64,000 bases of DNA. Origin: Roseovarius sp. Lineage in GTDB: Bacteria > Pseudomonadota > Alphaproteobacteria > Rhodobacterales > Rhodobacteraceae. A program made the translations under genes and the position numbers. The notes beneath the pieces are model-generated. The model saw only the letters and a program-made list of their open reading frames with translations. It had not been told where the DNA came from and did no database searches. The stretch covers positions 41,586-105,585 of the forward strand of contig NZ_JAUCYU010000017.1 in assembly GCF_030373445.1 (NCBI RefSeq), in the 5' to 3' direction. The number at the start of each line of letters is the position of its first letter. The first letter of the stretch is position 1. Below are positions 26,358 through 34,980 of the stretch, one piece after another.

Positions 26358-27635
26358 GTGACGCGCAAGACCATCGCCTTCTTTCCCGAAGCCTCGTTCG
26401 GGGCCGCGCTCAACTGCGTGGGCATCGCGCAGGCGCTGCGCGAGCGCGGTCACGAAGCGGTTTTCCTGTGTGACCCGGGCTTCGCCGGAGTGTTCGAGAA
26501 TTATGGCTTCGCCGAGCATCCCGTACCGATGGCGCCCGACATGTCGGACGAGGAGCTGGAGAAATTCTGGTCGGGTTTCATCACCCGCCACCTGCCGCAT
26601 TTCCGGCTGAGCCCCGAGGACCAGTTGCCGACCTACGTGCGCGATTGCTGGGAGGCGATCGTGGACAGCGCCGAGATTGCGGAAGCGCCGTTGCAGGCCG
26701 CGATAGGCCGGATCGACCCGGATGCCATCGTCGTCGACAACGTGATCGGCTTTCCGGCGCTGATGCAGGCCGGGGTGCCCTGGGTGCGCATGGTCTCCTG
26801 CGCCGAGACGGAGATACCGGATGCGCAGGTGCCGCCGGTGATGTCGGGACTGGGGGCAGAGGATGTGGCCAGTTTCCCCGCCTTCCGGGCGCGGTATGAG
26901 GAGGCGTTGGGGCCGGTGCATGCGCGGTACAACAGTTTCCGCGACAGCCGCGGCCTGCCAGCCTTGCCGCCGGGGGAATTCATGGAAAGCTCGCCCGATC
27001 TCAACCTGTTGCTCTATGCCGCACCGCTCCGCTTCGACCGCGCCGAGCACCTCTCTCCGCCGCGCTTCCACTACCTCGAAGGCTGCGTGCGCGAGGAGGA
27101 CCCGTTCGAGATGCCCGACATCCCGGCGGCCACGAACACACCGGTCGTATACGTCTCCTTCGGCAGCCTCGGCGCCGCCGACGTGGCCCTGTTCGAACGC
27201 ATGATCCGGCTGTTCGCCGACCTGCCCTATCGCTTCCTGATCAACGTCGGCGGCTACAAGGATTCCTTCCGCGACGTGCCCGACAACGTGCATCTCGACT
27301 ACTGGTATCCCCAGCCCAGCGTGATCGAAAAGACCGACCTGGTGATCCATCACGGCGGCAACAACTCGGTGCACGAAGCGCTCTATTTCGGCAAGCCATC
27401 GATCGTCATGCCCTATTGCTGGGACGGGCACGACAATGCCCGGCGGCTGCATGATACCGGGTTGGGCGTGCATCTCGACCGGTATGCGTGGCGCGATCAG
27501 GAGATGATGGACGCTCTGGCCGGGCTGACCTCGGACAAGGGGATGAAGACACGGCTAGGCGACATTTCCGCCGACATGATCGCGGCCGACGGGCGGCGGC
27601 AGGCGGCGGAGCTGATCCTGAACGTGGCGCGGTAG
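26358..27635 (+). CDS. GT1-family (UGT/MGT-like) glycosyltransferase B
   Basis: 425 residues, a paralogue of the glycosyltransferase at 19850 (same opening KTIAFFPEASFGAALN and the same donor motif WYPQPSVIEKTD, HHGGNNSVHEA, WDGHDNARR). The start is a GTG at 26358; AGGA is about ten bases upstream. It probably shares a transcript with the GntR gene, 76 bases upstream. It would glycosylate a small molecule in the cytosol; donor and acceptor are unknown. It converges with the P450 fusion at a 4-base gap. Confidence 0.85.
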   Translation: MTRKTIAFFPEASFGAALNCVGIAQALRERGHEAVFLCDPGFAGVFENYGFAEHPVPMAPDMSDEELEKFWSGFITRHLPHFRLSPEDQLPTYVRDCWEAIVDSAEIAEAPLQAAIGRIDPDAIVVDNVIGFPALMQAGVPWVRMVSCAETEIPDAQVPPVMSGLGAEDVASFPAFRARYEEALGPVHARYNSFRDSRGLPALPPGEFMESSPDLNLLLYAAPLRFDRAEHLSPPRFHYLEGCVREEDPFEMPDIPAATNTPVVYVSFGSLGAADVALFERMIRLFADLPYRFLINVGGYKDSFRDVPDNVHLDYWYPQPSVIEKTDLVIHHGGNNSVHEALYFGKPSIVMPYCWDGHDNARRLHDTGLGVHLDRYAWRDQEMMDALAGLTSDKGMKTRLGDISADMIAADGRRQAAELILNVAR

Positions 27636-27639
27636 CGGG

Positions 27640-29988
27640 TCAGAGGCCCAGCACCAGCTTACCGCCCTTGGCCCGCGAACAGCAGGTCATGATCCGCTCG
27701 CCCTTGGCCCGTTCGGCCTTGGTCAGCACCCTGTCGCGGTGGTCGACCTCGCCCTCGACAACCCTTGCCTCGCAGGTGCCGCAAAGTCCCTCGCCGCATT
27801 CCATCGGGATGTCGATGCCGGTCGATTTGAGGACATCGTACAGGGTTCGGTCTGCCGGCACCTCGACGGTGAGATCGGAGTCGCGCAACTCCACCGTGAA
27901 GGCATGTTCCTTCGCCGGGTCGAGGCCGGAGGCGCCGGTGCTGAAATACTCGAAATGCAGCGCGCCCTCGGGCCAGTCTTCCGCCATATCCTGCAGCGCG
28001 TCGAGCATCCGTTCCGGCCCGCAGCAATAGACCTGCGTGCCGGGGGTCATGTCGGCCACGGCCTCGGCGAGGTCGAGCCGGGTGCCTTCGTCGGCCACGT
28101 GCAACCGCACGGCCGCCTCGTGATCCCGCAGCACGCGGCTCACCAATGCCATCGCTCCCCGCGACCGCCCGCAGTAATGCAGCACGTAAGGCAAACCCCG
28201 CGCCTTCAGCCGGTCGGCCATGGCGAGGATCGGGGTGATGCCGATGCCGCCCGCAATCAGCACGTAGCGCTCCGCCGTCTCGTCGAGGCGGAAGTGGTTC
28301 TTGGGCCCGGCGATGGACAGCGTGTCGCCGGGTTTCAGCGTGTCGTGCAGGTGTTTCGAACCGCCCTGCCCCTCTTCCTCGCGCAGGATCGAAATCTCCA
28401 GCGTGCCGGGCCTGTCGGACGGGCCGCAAAGCGAGTATTTCCGCCGCACGTCGCCCGCCACCACGTCGATATGCGACCCCGGCGACCAGCGCGGCAGGTC
28501 GCGGCCGGACAGGTCGGCCAGCACGAAGCGCTTCACGCCCTCCGCCTCCTCGACGATCTCCTGCACCCGTACCCGCCGCAGGATATCGTCGCGCACCGGG
28601 GCGCCGATGGGGAAGACCACCCCGCCCTCGCGCACCGAGGGATCCCGCCGTTCCGGGTTCTGCGCCGGGTCCCATTCCACGTGGATATGGCGCGGCCCGC
28701 GGAAGGAAATGTTCGGCAGGTTCTCGAACCGCTGCCCCTCGGCCAGCCGCATATGGGGCAGGCGCCGGGTGAACTCCTCGAGGAAGACGCGCATCTCCAT
28801 CCGCGCGATGTTCTTGCCCATGCATTGATGCGCGCCGTAGCCGAAGGACATGTGTTCGGCCGCGTTGTCGCGGTAGATGTCGACCTCATCGGGGTTCTCC
28901 CAATGGGCGGCATCCTGGTTGGCGCTGGCCTGCACGATGAAAAGCTTGCCGCCCTTGGGGATGGTCACGCCACCCACCTGCGCCTCGTCCGTCGCCACCC
29001 GCCGCCACGCCACGATCGAGCCGCCCATGCGCAGGCATTCCTCGACCGCGCTGGGGATGAGCGCGGGGTTTTCGCAGATCTCGTCCCACGCGTTTCGGTT
29101 GTTCAGCAGGATCCAGAAGGCGTTCGCGGTGGCGTTCGACGTGGTCTCGTGCGCCGCCGCCAGAATGGCCATCATCATCGACCGCATGTAGCTTTCGGTC
29201 ACGATATCCGGGTGCTTCCTGTGCTCGCGCACCGTGTCGTACATCCAGCCCTCGCCGGTCGGGTCGGCGATCATCGTGTCGAGGATCTCGTTCGCGGTCT
29301 GCCAGAACTGGCCCACGTTCTCGACGATTTCGAGCTGTTCCTCGGGCGTGGGGCGGCCCCAGGTGTTGAGCGTGTGGGCCACGGCGAAGCGGCGGAGTTT
29401 CTCCACGCCCTCCTCGGGCACGCCGAGGAAATGGAGCGCCACGGCCAGGGGGATTTCGTAGAAGATATCCTTCACCAGGTCGGCATGACCCCGGTCGATG
29501 AACCGGTCGAGATACTCCCGCGTCAATGCCCGCACCATCGGCTCGTGCTTTTCCAGCTTCTCGGGGATGAAGGCATCCATCAGGAGACGCCGCCGTTCCA
29601 TGTGCTGGGGCTCGTCCTCGTTTACCATGGTGCGTTCGAGCTTGTAGTTGTAGCGCTCCAGCACCTTCGCCGCCTCGGGCGTCAGCGGCGTGACCTTTTC
29701 CAGCGCGTTGGCGGGGGAAAACAGGATGTTGTCGCGGAAGACGGCCTTCACATCCTCGTATTTCGCCACCACCCAGTAGCCCAGTTGCGGGCTGTAGAAG
29801 ACCGGCTCCTGTGCCCGGGCCCAGCGCAGTGCCTCGGCGGGGTCGAGCTGGTAGTCGCCCTCGAACGGGGTGAAGGCCGCCGCGCGCTCGGAGACCGGGC
29901 AGCCGGTGGGCGAGACCATGCCGCTGGGGGCGCCGGACATGGCCGGGCAGCCGGTTTGAGGGGCGGGGCGCGTCTTGGCGGTCGTCAT
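27640..29988 (-). CDS. Self-sufficient cytochrome P450 fused to phthalate-dioxygenase-type reductase
   Basis: 782 residues from ATG 29988 (AAAGG upstream). The P450 part has the I-helix AAAHETTSN, the ExxR helix (ECLR, residues 317-320) and the heme loop FGYGAHQCMG with Cys389. From about residue 460 a reductase follows: flavin motif RKYSLCG, nucleotide motif GGIGITPILA, and a C-terminal plant-type [2Fe-2S] domain (C731, C736, C739 and a Cys near 769). This order is that of the CYP116B class of fused monooxygenases, which need only NAD(P)H and O2. Substrate unknown; neighbours suggest an amine or fatty compound. Confidence 0.9.
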   Translation of the reverse strand: MTTAKTRPAPQTGCPAMSGAPSGMVSPTGCPVSERAAAFTPFEGDYQLDPAEALRWARAQEPVFYSPQLGYWVVAKYEDVKAVFRDNILFSPANALEKVTPLTPEAAKVLERYNYKLERTMVNEDEPQHMERRRLLMDAFIPEKLEKHEPMVRALTREYLDRFIDRGHADLVKDIFYEIPLAVALHFLGVPEEGVEKLRRFAVAHTLNTWGRPTPEEQLEIVENVGQFWQTANEILDTMIADPTGEGWMYDTVREHRKHPDIVTESYMRSMMMAILAAAHETTSNATANAFWILLNNRNAWDEICENPALIPSAVEECLRMGGSIVAWRRVATDEAQVGGVTIPKGGKLFIVQASANQDAAHWENPDEVDIYRDNAAEHMSFGYGAHQCMGKNIARMEMRVFLEEFTRRLPHMRLAEGQRFENLPNISFRGPRHIHVEWDPAQNPERRDPSVREGGVVFPIGAPVRDDILRRVRVQEIVEEAEGVKRFVLADLSGRDLPRWSPGSHIDVVAGDVRRKYSLCGPSDRPGTLEISILREEEGQGGSKHLHDTLKPGDTLSIAGPKNHFRLDETAERYVLIAGGIGITPILAMADRLKARGLPYVLHYCGRSRGAMALVSRVLRDHEAAVRLHVADEGTRLDLAEAVADMTPGTQVYCCGPERMLDALQDMAEDWPEGALHFEYFSTGASGLDPAKEHAFTVELRDSDLTVEVPADRTLYDVLKSTGIDIPMECGEGLCGTCEARVVEGEVDHRDRVLTKAERAKGERIMTCCSRAKGGKLVLGL

Positions 29989-30036
29989 CGGGGGCCAACC
30001 TTTCAGATGCACGGTAGCGATGTGCCTTTGTGCAAC

Positions 30037-30051
30037 CGAAGTGGTACTTCG
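30037..30051. promoter_or_regulatory. Short perfect inverted repeat upstream of the P450 gene
   Basis: CGAAGT and ACTTCG arms with a 3-base centre lie about 50 bases upstream of the P450 start, in the 90-base gap to the AA_synth-family gene. It could be an operator or a small hairpin; nothing decides. Confidence 0.3.
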
Positions 30052-30078
30052 CCCAAAATGTAACCGTCAAGAACGGGG

Positions 30079-30681
30079 TCAGGTGCCGGTGGGGTTATCC
30101 ACGTCGCGGCCCAGCTCGGCGAGGTCGGAATAGCGGTCGCCGATGCGGTGATGCGGCCGCCCCCCGGTGGCAGCACCCAGCGCCACGACCACCTCGTCAT
30201 CGGCAGGCGCGTCGTAGATCGAGAACTGCACCGTCAGGTAATGCGAGCGGCGGCCGGTGTCGTGCTTGTCCATCAGCGGGATCTGGATCTGCGTGTTCGC
30301 GGGGCCGCGCGTGTTGGTGAAGCCGAGATAGCTTTTTGCGCCCACCGCCTCGCGGTAGAAATTGCCGTAATGCAGCGTGTGGATCAGGGCCGAGGCATGT
30401 TCCCACTCGCAATCGGTGCCCGCGATGCAGGCCTTGCCATAGGCCTCGATCGCCTCGCCCGAACCCGCCAGCGCGATCAGCCGGTCAGTCAGCAGCTTGC
30501 CCAGCGGCGGGGCGATGCGGCGGATTTCCGGCTTGAGATCCTCGACATAGCCCTGCCCGGCCCAGGGGTTTTTCACCACCGCCGCCACGCCGATCAGGCG
30601 CAGCACGGGGTCGGCCGGGCGGCCGCCCTCGGTGTGGATATCCTCATCGAAGGTGACGACTTTTCTGAGTTCGGGGATCAT
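30079..30681 (-). CDS. AA_synth (DUF1185) family protein
   Basis: About 200 residues. ATG 30681 has GGAG nine bases upstream; ATG 30699, overlapping the hydrolase stop as ATGA, would add six residues. The sequence (LRKVVTFDEDIHTEGGRP; PWAGQGYVEDL; CEWEHASALIH; FTNTRGPANTQIQIPLMDK) matches the amino-acid-synthesis family PF06684 as I remember it. The name is historical and the reaction is not established. It is downstream of an alpha/beta hydrolase and upstream of the P450 fusion on the same strand. Confidence 0.75.
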   Translation of the reverse strand: MIPELRKVVTFDEDIHTEGGRPADPVLRLIGVAAVVKNPWAGQGYVEDLKPEIRRIAPPLGKLLTDRLIALAGSGEAIEAYGKACIAGTDCEWEHASALIHTLHYGNFYREAVGAKSYLGFTNTRGPANTQIQIPLMDKHDTGRRSHYLTVQFSIYDAPADDEVVVALGAATGGRPHHRIGDRYSDLAELGRDVDNPTGT

Positions 30682-30695
30682 GTCGGGGGCTCCAT

Positions 30696-31493
30696 TCATT
30701 GGGTCAGGACGCGGTCGAGAAAGGCGCGCACGGGGGCGTTGACGGCGTCGGGGTCTTCGGCCAGCGCCATGTGGCGCAGGCCGGGCAGGACAAGCGCCTC
30801 GCCGCCCTTGATCTCGGCGGCGATGGCGCGGGTCATGGCGGGGCCGTTGCCGAAATCCTCGTCTGCGGTGAGGACCAGTGCGGGCAGGCTCAGCCGAGGC
30901 TCGGGCGCGGCGATCTCGGTGACGCCCTTCGCGAGCACGCTGTAAATGGCGGGATAGACGGCCTTGTCGTTCGACGTGACCCAGCCGCGCACCAGGGCCA
31001 TCATTTCCGGGTTCTGCACGCGGAAATCGTCGGTGAACCACCGCCCCAGCGCGGCGTCGACAGTGGCCTCGGGCCCTTCCTGTTCGGCCTGAATGACGCG
31101 GGCCTCGATGGCCGCCTGTGCATCGGGGGAACGCAGGTGCTGGGAGTGCAGGATCACCAGCGCGCGACAGCGGTCGGGATGGTCCATCGCGAAGCGGCGG
31201 GCAACCATGCCGCCCAGCGAGAAGCCGATGAGGGCGGCGCTGTCGGCCTCGCAGGCGTCCAGCACACCCTGCAATTGCCGCGAGAAGAGCGGCAGCGACG
31301 GCACCCCGGGCGGCGGCGCGCTGTCGCCGTGGCCGTATAGGTCATAGGCGATGATGTCGTATCGGTCCTCCAGCGCCGGGATCATCCATTGCCAGACCGC
31401 CCGGTTCAGGCCGAATCCGTGAACCAGCACGATCGTCGGCCCGCCCCGTGTCCCATGGCGTTCCCAGGCTGTCCCGTCCGGCAAATTCGGCAT
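30696..31493 (-). CDS. Alpha/beta hydrolase
   Basis: 265 residues from ATG 31493, which has GGAGG five bases upstream; the frame runs on to 31592 but without a site. The fold is clear: oxyanion motif VLVHGFGLN, nucleophile elbow GFSLGG, the acid in LTADED, and a late His in LRHMAL. It hydrolyses an ester, thioester, amide or similar bond. Its promoter region is shared with the divergent aldehyde dehydrogenase and contains a motif also found at the BKACE promoter, so it may serve the carnitine pathway, perhaps as a thioesterase or acylcarnitine esterase (speculative). Confidence 0.88.
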   Translation of the reverse strand: MPNLPDGTAWERHGTRGGPTIVLVHGFGLNRAVWQWMIPALEDRYDIIAYDLYGHGDSAPPPGVPSLPLFSRQLQGVLDACEADSAALIGFSLGGMVARRFAMDHPDRCRALVILHSQHLRSPDAQAAIEARVIQAEQEGPEATVDAALGRWFTDDFRVQNPEMMALVRGWVTSNDKAVYPAIYSVLAKGVTEIAAPEPRLSLPALVLTADEDFGNGPAMTRAIAAEIKGGEALVLPGLRHMALAEDPDAVNAPVRAFLDRVLTQ

Positions 31494-31560
31494 GCGTTCC
31501 TCCGTTTCGGTCAGGCTATGCCGCGATTGCCGGTGGCCACTCGGCAATTTTCGCCACCCG

Positions 31561-31615
31561 GTGTCGATTATTCGCATATCGCTGCCGTGCATCGCCCAAC
31601 AATGGGAATCGACAC
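31561..31615. promoter_or_regulatory. Probable operator of the carnitine regulon (ALDH/hydrolase promoter)
   Basis: GTGTCGATTATTCGC (31561-31575) is the exact reverse complement of a 15-mer at 37112-37126 next to the GlxA-type regulator. The 9-mer AATCGACAC recurs at 31607-31615 in inverted orientation, giving 9-bp arms GTGTCGATT/AATCGACAC 37 bases apart. It lies between the divergent hydrolase and aldehyde dehydrogenase genes. Confidence 0.65.
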
Positions 31616-31633
31616 AAGCACAGGGGACGACTC

Positions 31634-33115
31634 ATGGCCGATATCCGCAGCTACCAGATGCTCATCGACGGGGAATGGGTGAACGCCTCCGACGGGGGCA
31701 TGTTCGACAGCACGAACCCGGCGACGGGCGCGGTCTGGTCGCGGGTGCCCGAGGCGACGGAGGCCGATGTCGACCGCGCCGTGCGGGCGGCGCACGAGGC
31801 GTTCCTGAAAGGGCCGTGGTCGAAGATGACGCCCACGCAACGGGGCAAATGCCTGCGCAAACTGGCGGAATTTCTGGCCGACCGGTCGGAGGAGCTGGGC
31901 CGGACCGAGACGATCGACACCGGAAAGATGCTCAAGGAAACCAAGTGGCAGGCGACGTATATCGCAGAGTTCTTCCATTTCTTTGCGGGTTGTGCCGACA
32001 AGATCAGCGGCGAGACGCTGCCCATCGACAAGCCCGACCTGTTCGTCTTCACCAAGCGCGAGCCTCTTGGGGTGGTGGCGGCGGTGGTGCCGTGGAACTC
32101 GCAATTGTTCCTCGTGGCGGTGAAGATCGGGCCGGCGCTGGCCGCCGGCAATACCGTGGTGCTGAAAGCCTCGGAACATGCCTCGGCCGCCATGCTCGAA
32201 TTCGGCAAGCTGATTGAGGAGGCCGGGTTTCCGCCCGGCGTGGTCAACATCGTCACCGGTCATGGCGAGCCCTGCGGCCGGGCGCTGACCGGGCACAAGC
32301 TGGTGGCGCGGGTCAGCTTTACGGGGGGCCCGGGCGCGGCGCGGCATGTGCTTGAAAACACGAAGAACAATTTCGCCGAGTTGAGCCTGGAGCTGGGCGG
32401 CAAATCGCCCTTCATCGTCTTCGAGGACGCCAATATCGAAAGCGCTGTCAACGCCTCGATTGCCGGGATTTTCGGAGCGACGGGGCAGAGCTGTGTGGCG
32501 GGGTCGCGGCTCTACCTGCACGAGGACATCGCAGACGAATTCCTTGACCGGATGATCGCGCAGGCCAAGGAGATCAGGATCGGCGACCCGCTGGCCGACG
32601 AGACCCAGATGGGCCCGCTTTGCACCACCGGACAGCGCGACCGGATCGAGAGCGAGCTGGCCTTCGCGGTCGAGGAAGGCGCGAAAGTCTTAACAGGTGG
32701 TAAACGGCCGGACGGATTCGACGGGCTCTATTTCGAGCCCACCATCGTTTCCTGCCCCAGCCAGAGCCTGCGGATCGTCGACACCGAGCTGTTCGGCCCG
32801 GTCCTGTGCGTGCAGACCTTCCGGACCGAGGAGGAGGTCGTCGCGCTTGCCAACGACACAGAGCACGGGCTGGCCGCCGGGATCTTCACCCGCGACAGTG
32901 CCCGCTCGCTGCGCATGGCCGACGCCGTGCGCGCCGGGATCGTCTGGGTCAACACGTATCGCGTCGTCTCTCCCATAGCCGAGTTCGGTGGGATCAAGGG
33001 GTCGGGCTATGGCCGGGAAAGCGGGTTCCAGGCGATGTACGATTATACACGGCCCAAGACCGTGTGGATGAACACGTCGGATGCGCCGATGGCCAACCCG
33101 TTCGTGATGCGCTGA
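31634..33115 (+). CDS. Aldehyde dehydrogenase, likely betaine-aldehyde/TMABA type
   Basis: 493 residues from ATG 31634 (AGGGGA upstream). Cofactor region VPWNSQLFLVAVKIGPALAAGN, Glu in LSLELGGKSP, and catalytic Cys in GATGQSCVAGSR. It leads the gene row that contains CaiD-like, carnitine dehydrogenase and BKACE genes. By context it may oxidise trimethylaminobutyraldehyde to gamma-butyrobetaine, or another aldehyde of this pathway. The enzyme family is sure; the substrate is inferred. Confidence 0.88.
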   Translation: MADIRSYQMLIDGEWVNASDGGMFDSTNPATGAVWSRVPEATEADVDRAVRAAHEAFLKGPWSKMTPTQRGKCLRKLAEFLADRSEELGRTETIDTGKMLKETKWQATYIAEFFHFFAGCADKISGETLPIDKPDLFVFTKREPLGVVAAVVPWNSQLFLVAVKIGPALAAGNTVVLKASEHASAAMLEFGKLIEEAGFPPGVVNIVTGHGEPCGRALTGHKLVARVSFTGGPGAARHVLENTKNNFAELSLELGGKSPFIVFEDANIESAVNASIAGIFGATGQSCVAGSRLYLHEDIADEFLDRMIAQAKEIRIGDPLADETQMGPLCTTGQRDRIESELAFAVEEGAKVLTGGKRPDGFDGLYFEPTIVSCPSQSLRIVDTELFGPVLCVQTFRTEEEVVALANDTEHGLAAGIFTRDSARSLRMADAVRAGIVWVNTYRVVSPIAEFGGIKGSGYGRESGFQAMYDYTRPKTVWMNTSDAPMANPFVMR

Positions 33116-33129
33116 GGGGAGGCACGGCG

Positions 33130-34164
33130 ATGAAGTTTCAACTGGCGATCAACCTCGAGCGGATGAACGACAGCGCGGACATGCGCGCGGTGCGCGACCA
33201 CACGCTCGAGATGGTGCAGATGGCCGAACAGGGCGGGTTCGACATCGTCTGGGCCGCCGAGCACCACGCTCTGGAGATGACCATAGCGCCGAACCCTTTC
33301 CAGATCCTTACCTGGTGGGCCGAGCATACGGATAAAATCCGCCTTGGCACCGCCGTGGCCACGGCCGCCTACTGGCACCCGATCGGGCTGGCGGGCGAGG
33401 CGGCGTTTCTCGACCTGATCAGCAACGGGCGGCTGGAATTCGGCATCGGCTCGGGCGCGTATCAGCGCGAATTCGACCGGATGCAGCCGGGCCTCAAGCA
33501 GTCGGATGCGTGGCAGCACATGCAGGAGATGCTGCCCGCCGTCCGCGCGCTGTGGCAGGGCGATTATGCCCATGACGGGGAATTCTGGAAATTCCCCGCC
33601 TCCACCTCCTGCCCCAAGCCGTTGCAGACGGAGGTGCCTGTCTGGGTCGCCGCGCGCTCGCCCATCACCTACGACTACGCGATGCGCGAAAAGTGCCATA
33701 TCCTGTGCTGGCCGCTGACCCGGCCCTTCGCGGAGGCCGAGCTTTACAAACAGCGGCTCGACGAGGCGATCGCCAAGGCCGATAACGGCTTCCGCCCGAC
33801 CTTCGCCCTGATGCGCCACGCCGCCGTTTACGACACCGACGCCGACCGGCAGAAGGCGCTGGATGCGATCCGGCTGGTGCTGGGGCAGTTCGAGAACCTG
33901 TTCCGCAACGCGGGCGACGTGGTGAACGGCTTCCCGAAACAGATCCCGCTGGAGGAGCTGGCGGGGCGGGAGCAATACGACCCGGCGATGCTGGAGGAAA
34001 ACCTGCTCTTCGGTTCGCCCGATACCGTGATCGAGAAACTGAAACGCTACGAGGCCTTGGGCGTCGACGCCTTTGTCTACTACGCCTCGATGGGGCTGGA
34101 TCTCGATGCGCAGAAACGCTCGATGAAGCTTTTCTGCGACGAGGTCATGCCGGCCTTCAACTAG
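33130..34164 (+). CDS. LLM-class flavin-dependent monooxygenase
   Basis: 344 residues of the bacterial luciferase-like TIM-barrel family. The N-terminus MKFQLAINLERM, the GFDIVWAAEHHA segment and LGTAVATAAYWHPI are family hallmarks; no second domain is fused. A GGGGAGG lies 10 bases before the ATG. Such enzymes use reduced FMN, from a separate reductase, to monooxygenate or cleave substrates. In this position it may act on a carnitine-related compound or an alternative quaternary amine; no reductase is adjacent. Confidence 0.85.
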   Translation: MKFQLAINLERMNDSADMRAVRDHTLEMVQMAEQGGFDIVWAAEHHALEMTIAPNPFQILTWWAEHTDKIRLGTAVATAAYWHPIGLAGEAAFLDLISNGRLEFGIGSGAYQREFDRMQPGLKQSDAWQHMQEMLPAVRALWQGDYAHDGEFWKFPASTSCPKPLQTEVPVWVAARSPITYDYAMREKCHILCWPLTRPFAEAELYKQRLDEAIAKADNGFRPTFALMRHAAVYDTDADRQKALDAIRLVLGQFENLFRNAGDVVNGFPKQIPLEELAGREQYDPAMLEENLLFGSPDTVIEKLKRYEALGVDAFVYYASMGLDLDAQKRSMKLFCDEVMPAFN

Positions 34165-34176
34165 GGAGAAATTGTT

Positions 34177-34980
34177 ATGTCTAACGGGGTTAAGGTCGTT
34201 CGCGACGGCCATGTGCTCGAAGTTACGCTGGAGCGTGGCAAGGTGAATGCCATCGACGTCGCCACGTCTCAGGCGCTGGCGGAGACGTTTCGGGAGTTGC
34301 ACGAGGACAAGGAATTGCGCTGTGCCATCCTGACCGGTGGTGGCGAGAAGATCTTTTCCGCCGGGTGGGATCTGAAGGCGCTTAACGCGGGCGAGATGCA
34401 GCTCGACAACTGGTGGGAGACCGACGATTACGGCTTTGGCGGGTTCACCGGGCTGACCGAGAACTGGGTGCTGAACAAACCGGTGATCGCGGCGATCAAC
34501 GGGCTGGCCATCGGCGGCGGGTTCGAGATGGCGATGGCGTGTGACCTGCTGATCGCGGCCGATCACGTGGAGTTCGGGTTGCCCGAGATGCCGCTGGGGA
34601 TCGTGCCGGATGCCGGGGCGTTGCAGCGCCTGCCCCGGCGCATTCCGCATAACATCGCGATGGAGATGTTCCTGCTGGGCCGGCGGATGACGGCGGCGGA
34701 GGCAGCGCAGTACGGGCTGGTCAATAAAGTCGTGCCGAAAGAAGAGCTTATGGATGCCGCGCGGGAATGGGCCGCGAGCATCGCGTGGTCGGCCCCGCTG
34801 GCCATGCAGAGTGTGAAGGAAGTGCAGCGCGCCATCGAATGCGTGCCGCTGGATGAGGCGTTTGCGAAGATGCGCGGCGACGGGCTGCCGGTCTATCGGA
34901 AGATGCTGAAATCAGAGGACGCCAAGGAGGGCGTGGCGGCCTTTGTGGAGAAGCGTGACCCCAATTTCAAAGGCGAATGA
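34177..34980 (+). CDS. caiD: Crotonobetainyl-CoA hydratase / carnitinyl-CoA dehydratase
   Basis: 267 residues, close in length and pattern to E. coli CaiD (261): FSAGWDLKA oxyanion segment, AINGLAIGGGFEMAMACD, FGLPEMPLGIVPDAG and the C-terminal SEDAKEGVAAFVEKRDP. The enzyme interconverts crotonobetainyl-CoA and L-carnitinyl-CoA. It overlaps the carnitine dehydrogenase gene by four bases. Together with the acyl-CoA dehydrogenase and ADP-forming ligase downstream it would turn gamma-butyrobetaine into carnitine. An ordinary enoyl-CoA hydratase is a less likely reading. Confidence 0.85.
   Translation: MSNGVKVVRDGHVLEVTLERGKVNAIDVATSQALAETFRELHEDKELRCAILTGGGEKIFSAGWDLKALNAGEMQLDNWWETDDYGFGGFTGLTENWVLNKPVIAAINGLAIGGGFEMAMACDLLIAADHVEFGLPEMPLGIVPDAGALQRLPRRIPHNIAMEMFLLGRRMTAAEAAQYGLVNKVVPKEELMDAAREWAASIAWSAPLAMQSVKEVQRAIECVPLDEAFAKMRGDGLPVYRKMLKSEDAKEGVAAFVEKRDPNFKGE

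Noticed and set aside
30037..30051. Short hairpin as a terminator of the AA_synth gene
   Set aside because: There is no T-run and the stem is only 6 bp; I keep it as a possible operator at low confidence.
27739..30063. A 774-codon open frame on the plus strand
   Set aside because: It is exactly antisense to the P450 fusion, is rich in His/Arg/Val without domain motifs, and reflects the lack of stops opposite GC-rich coding DNA.
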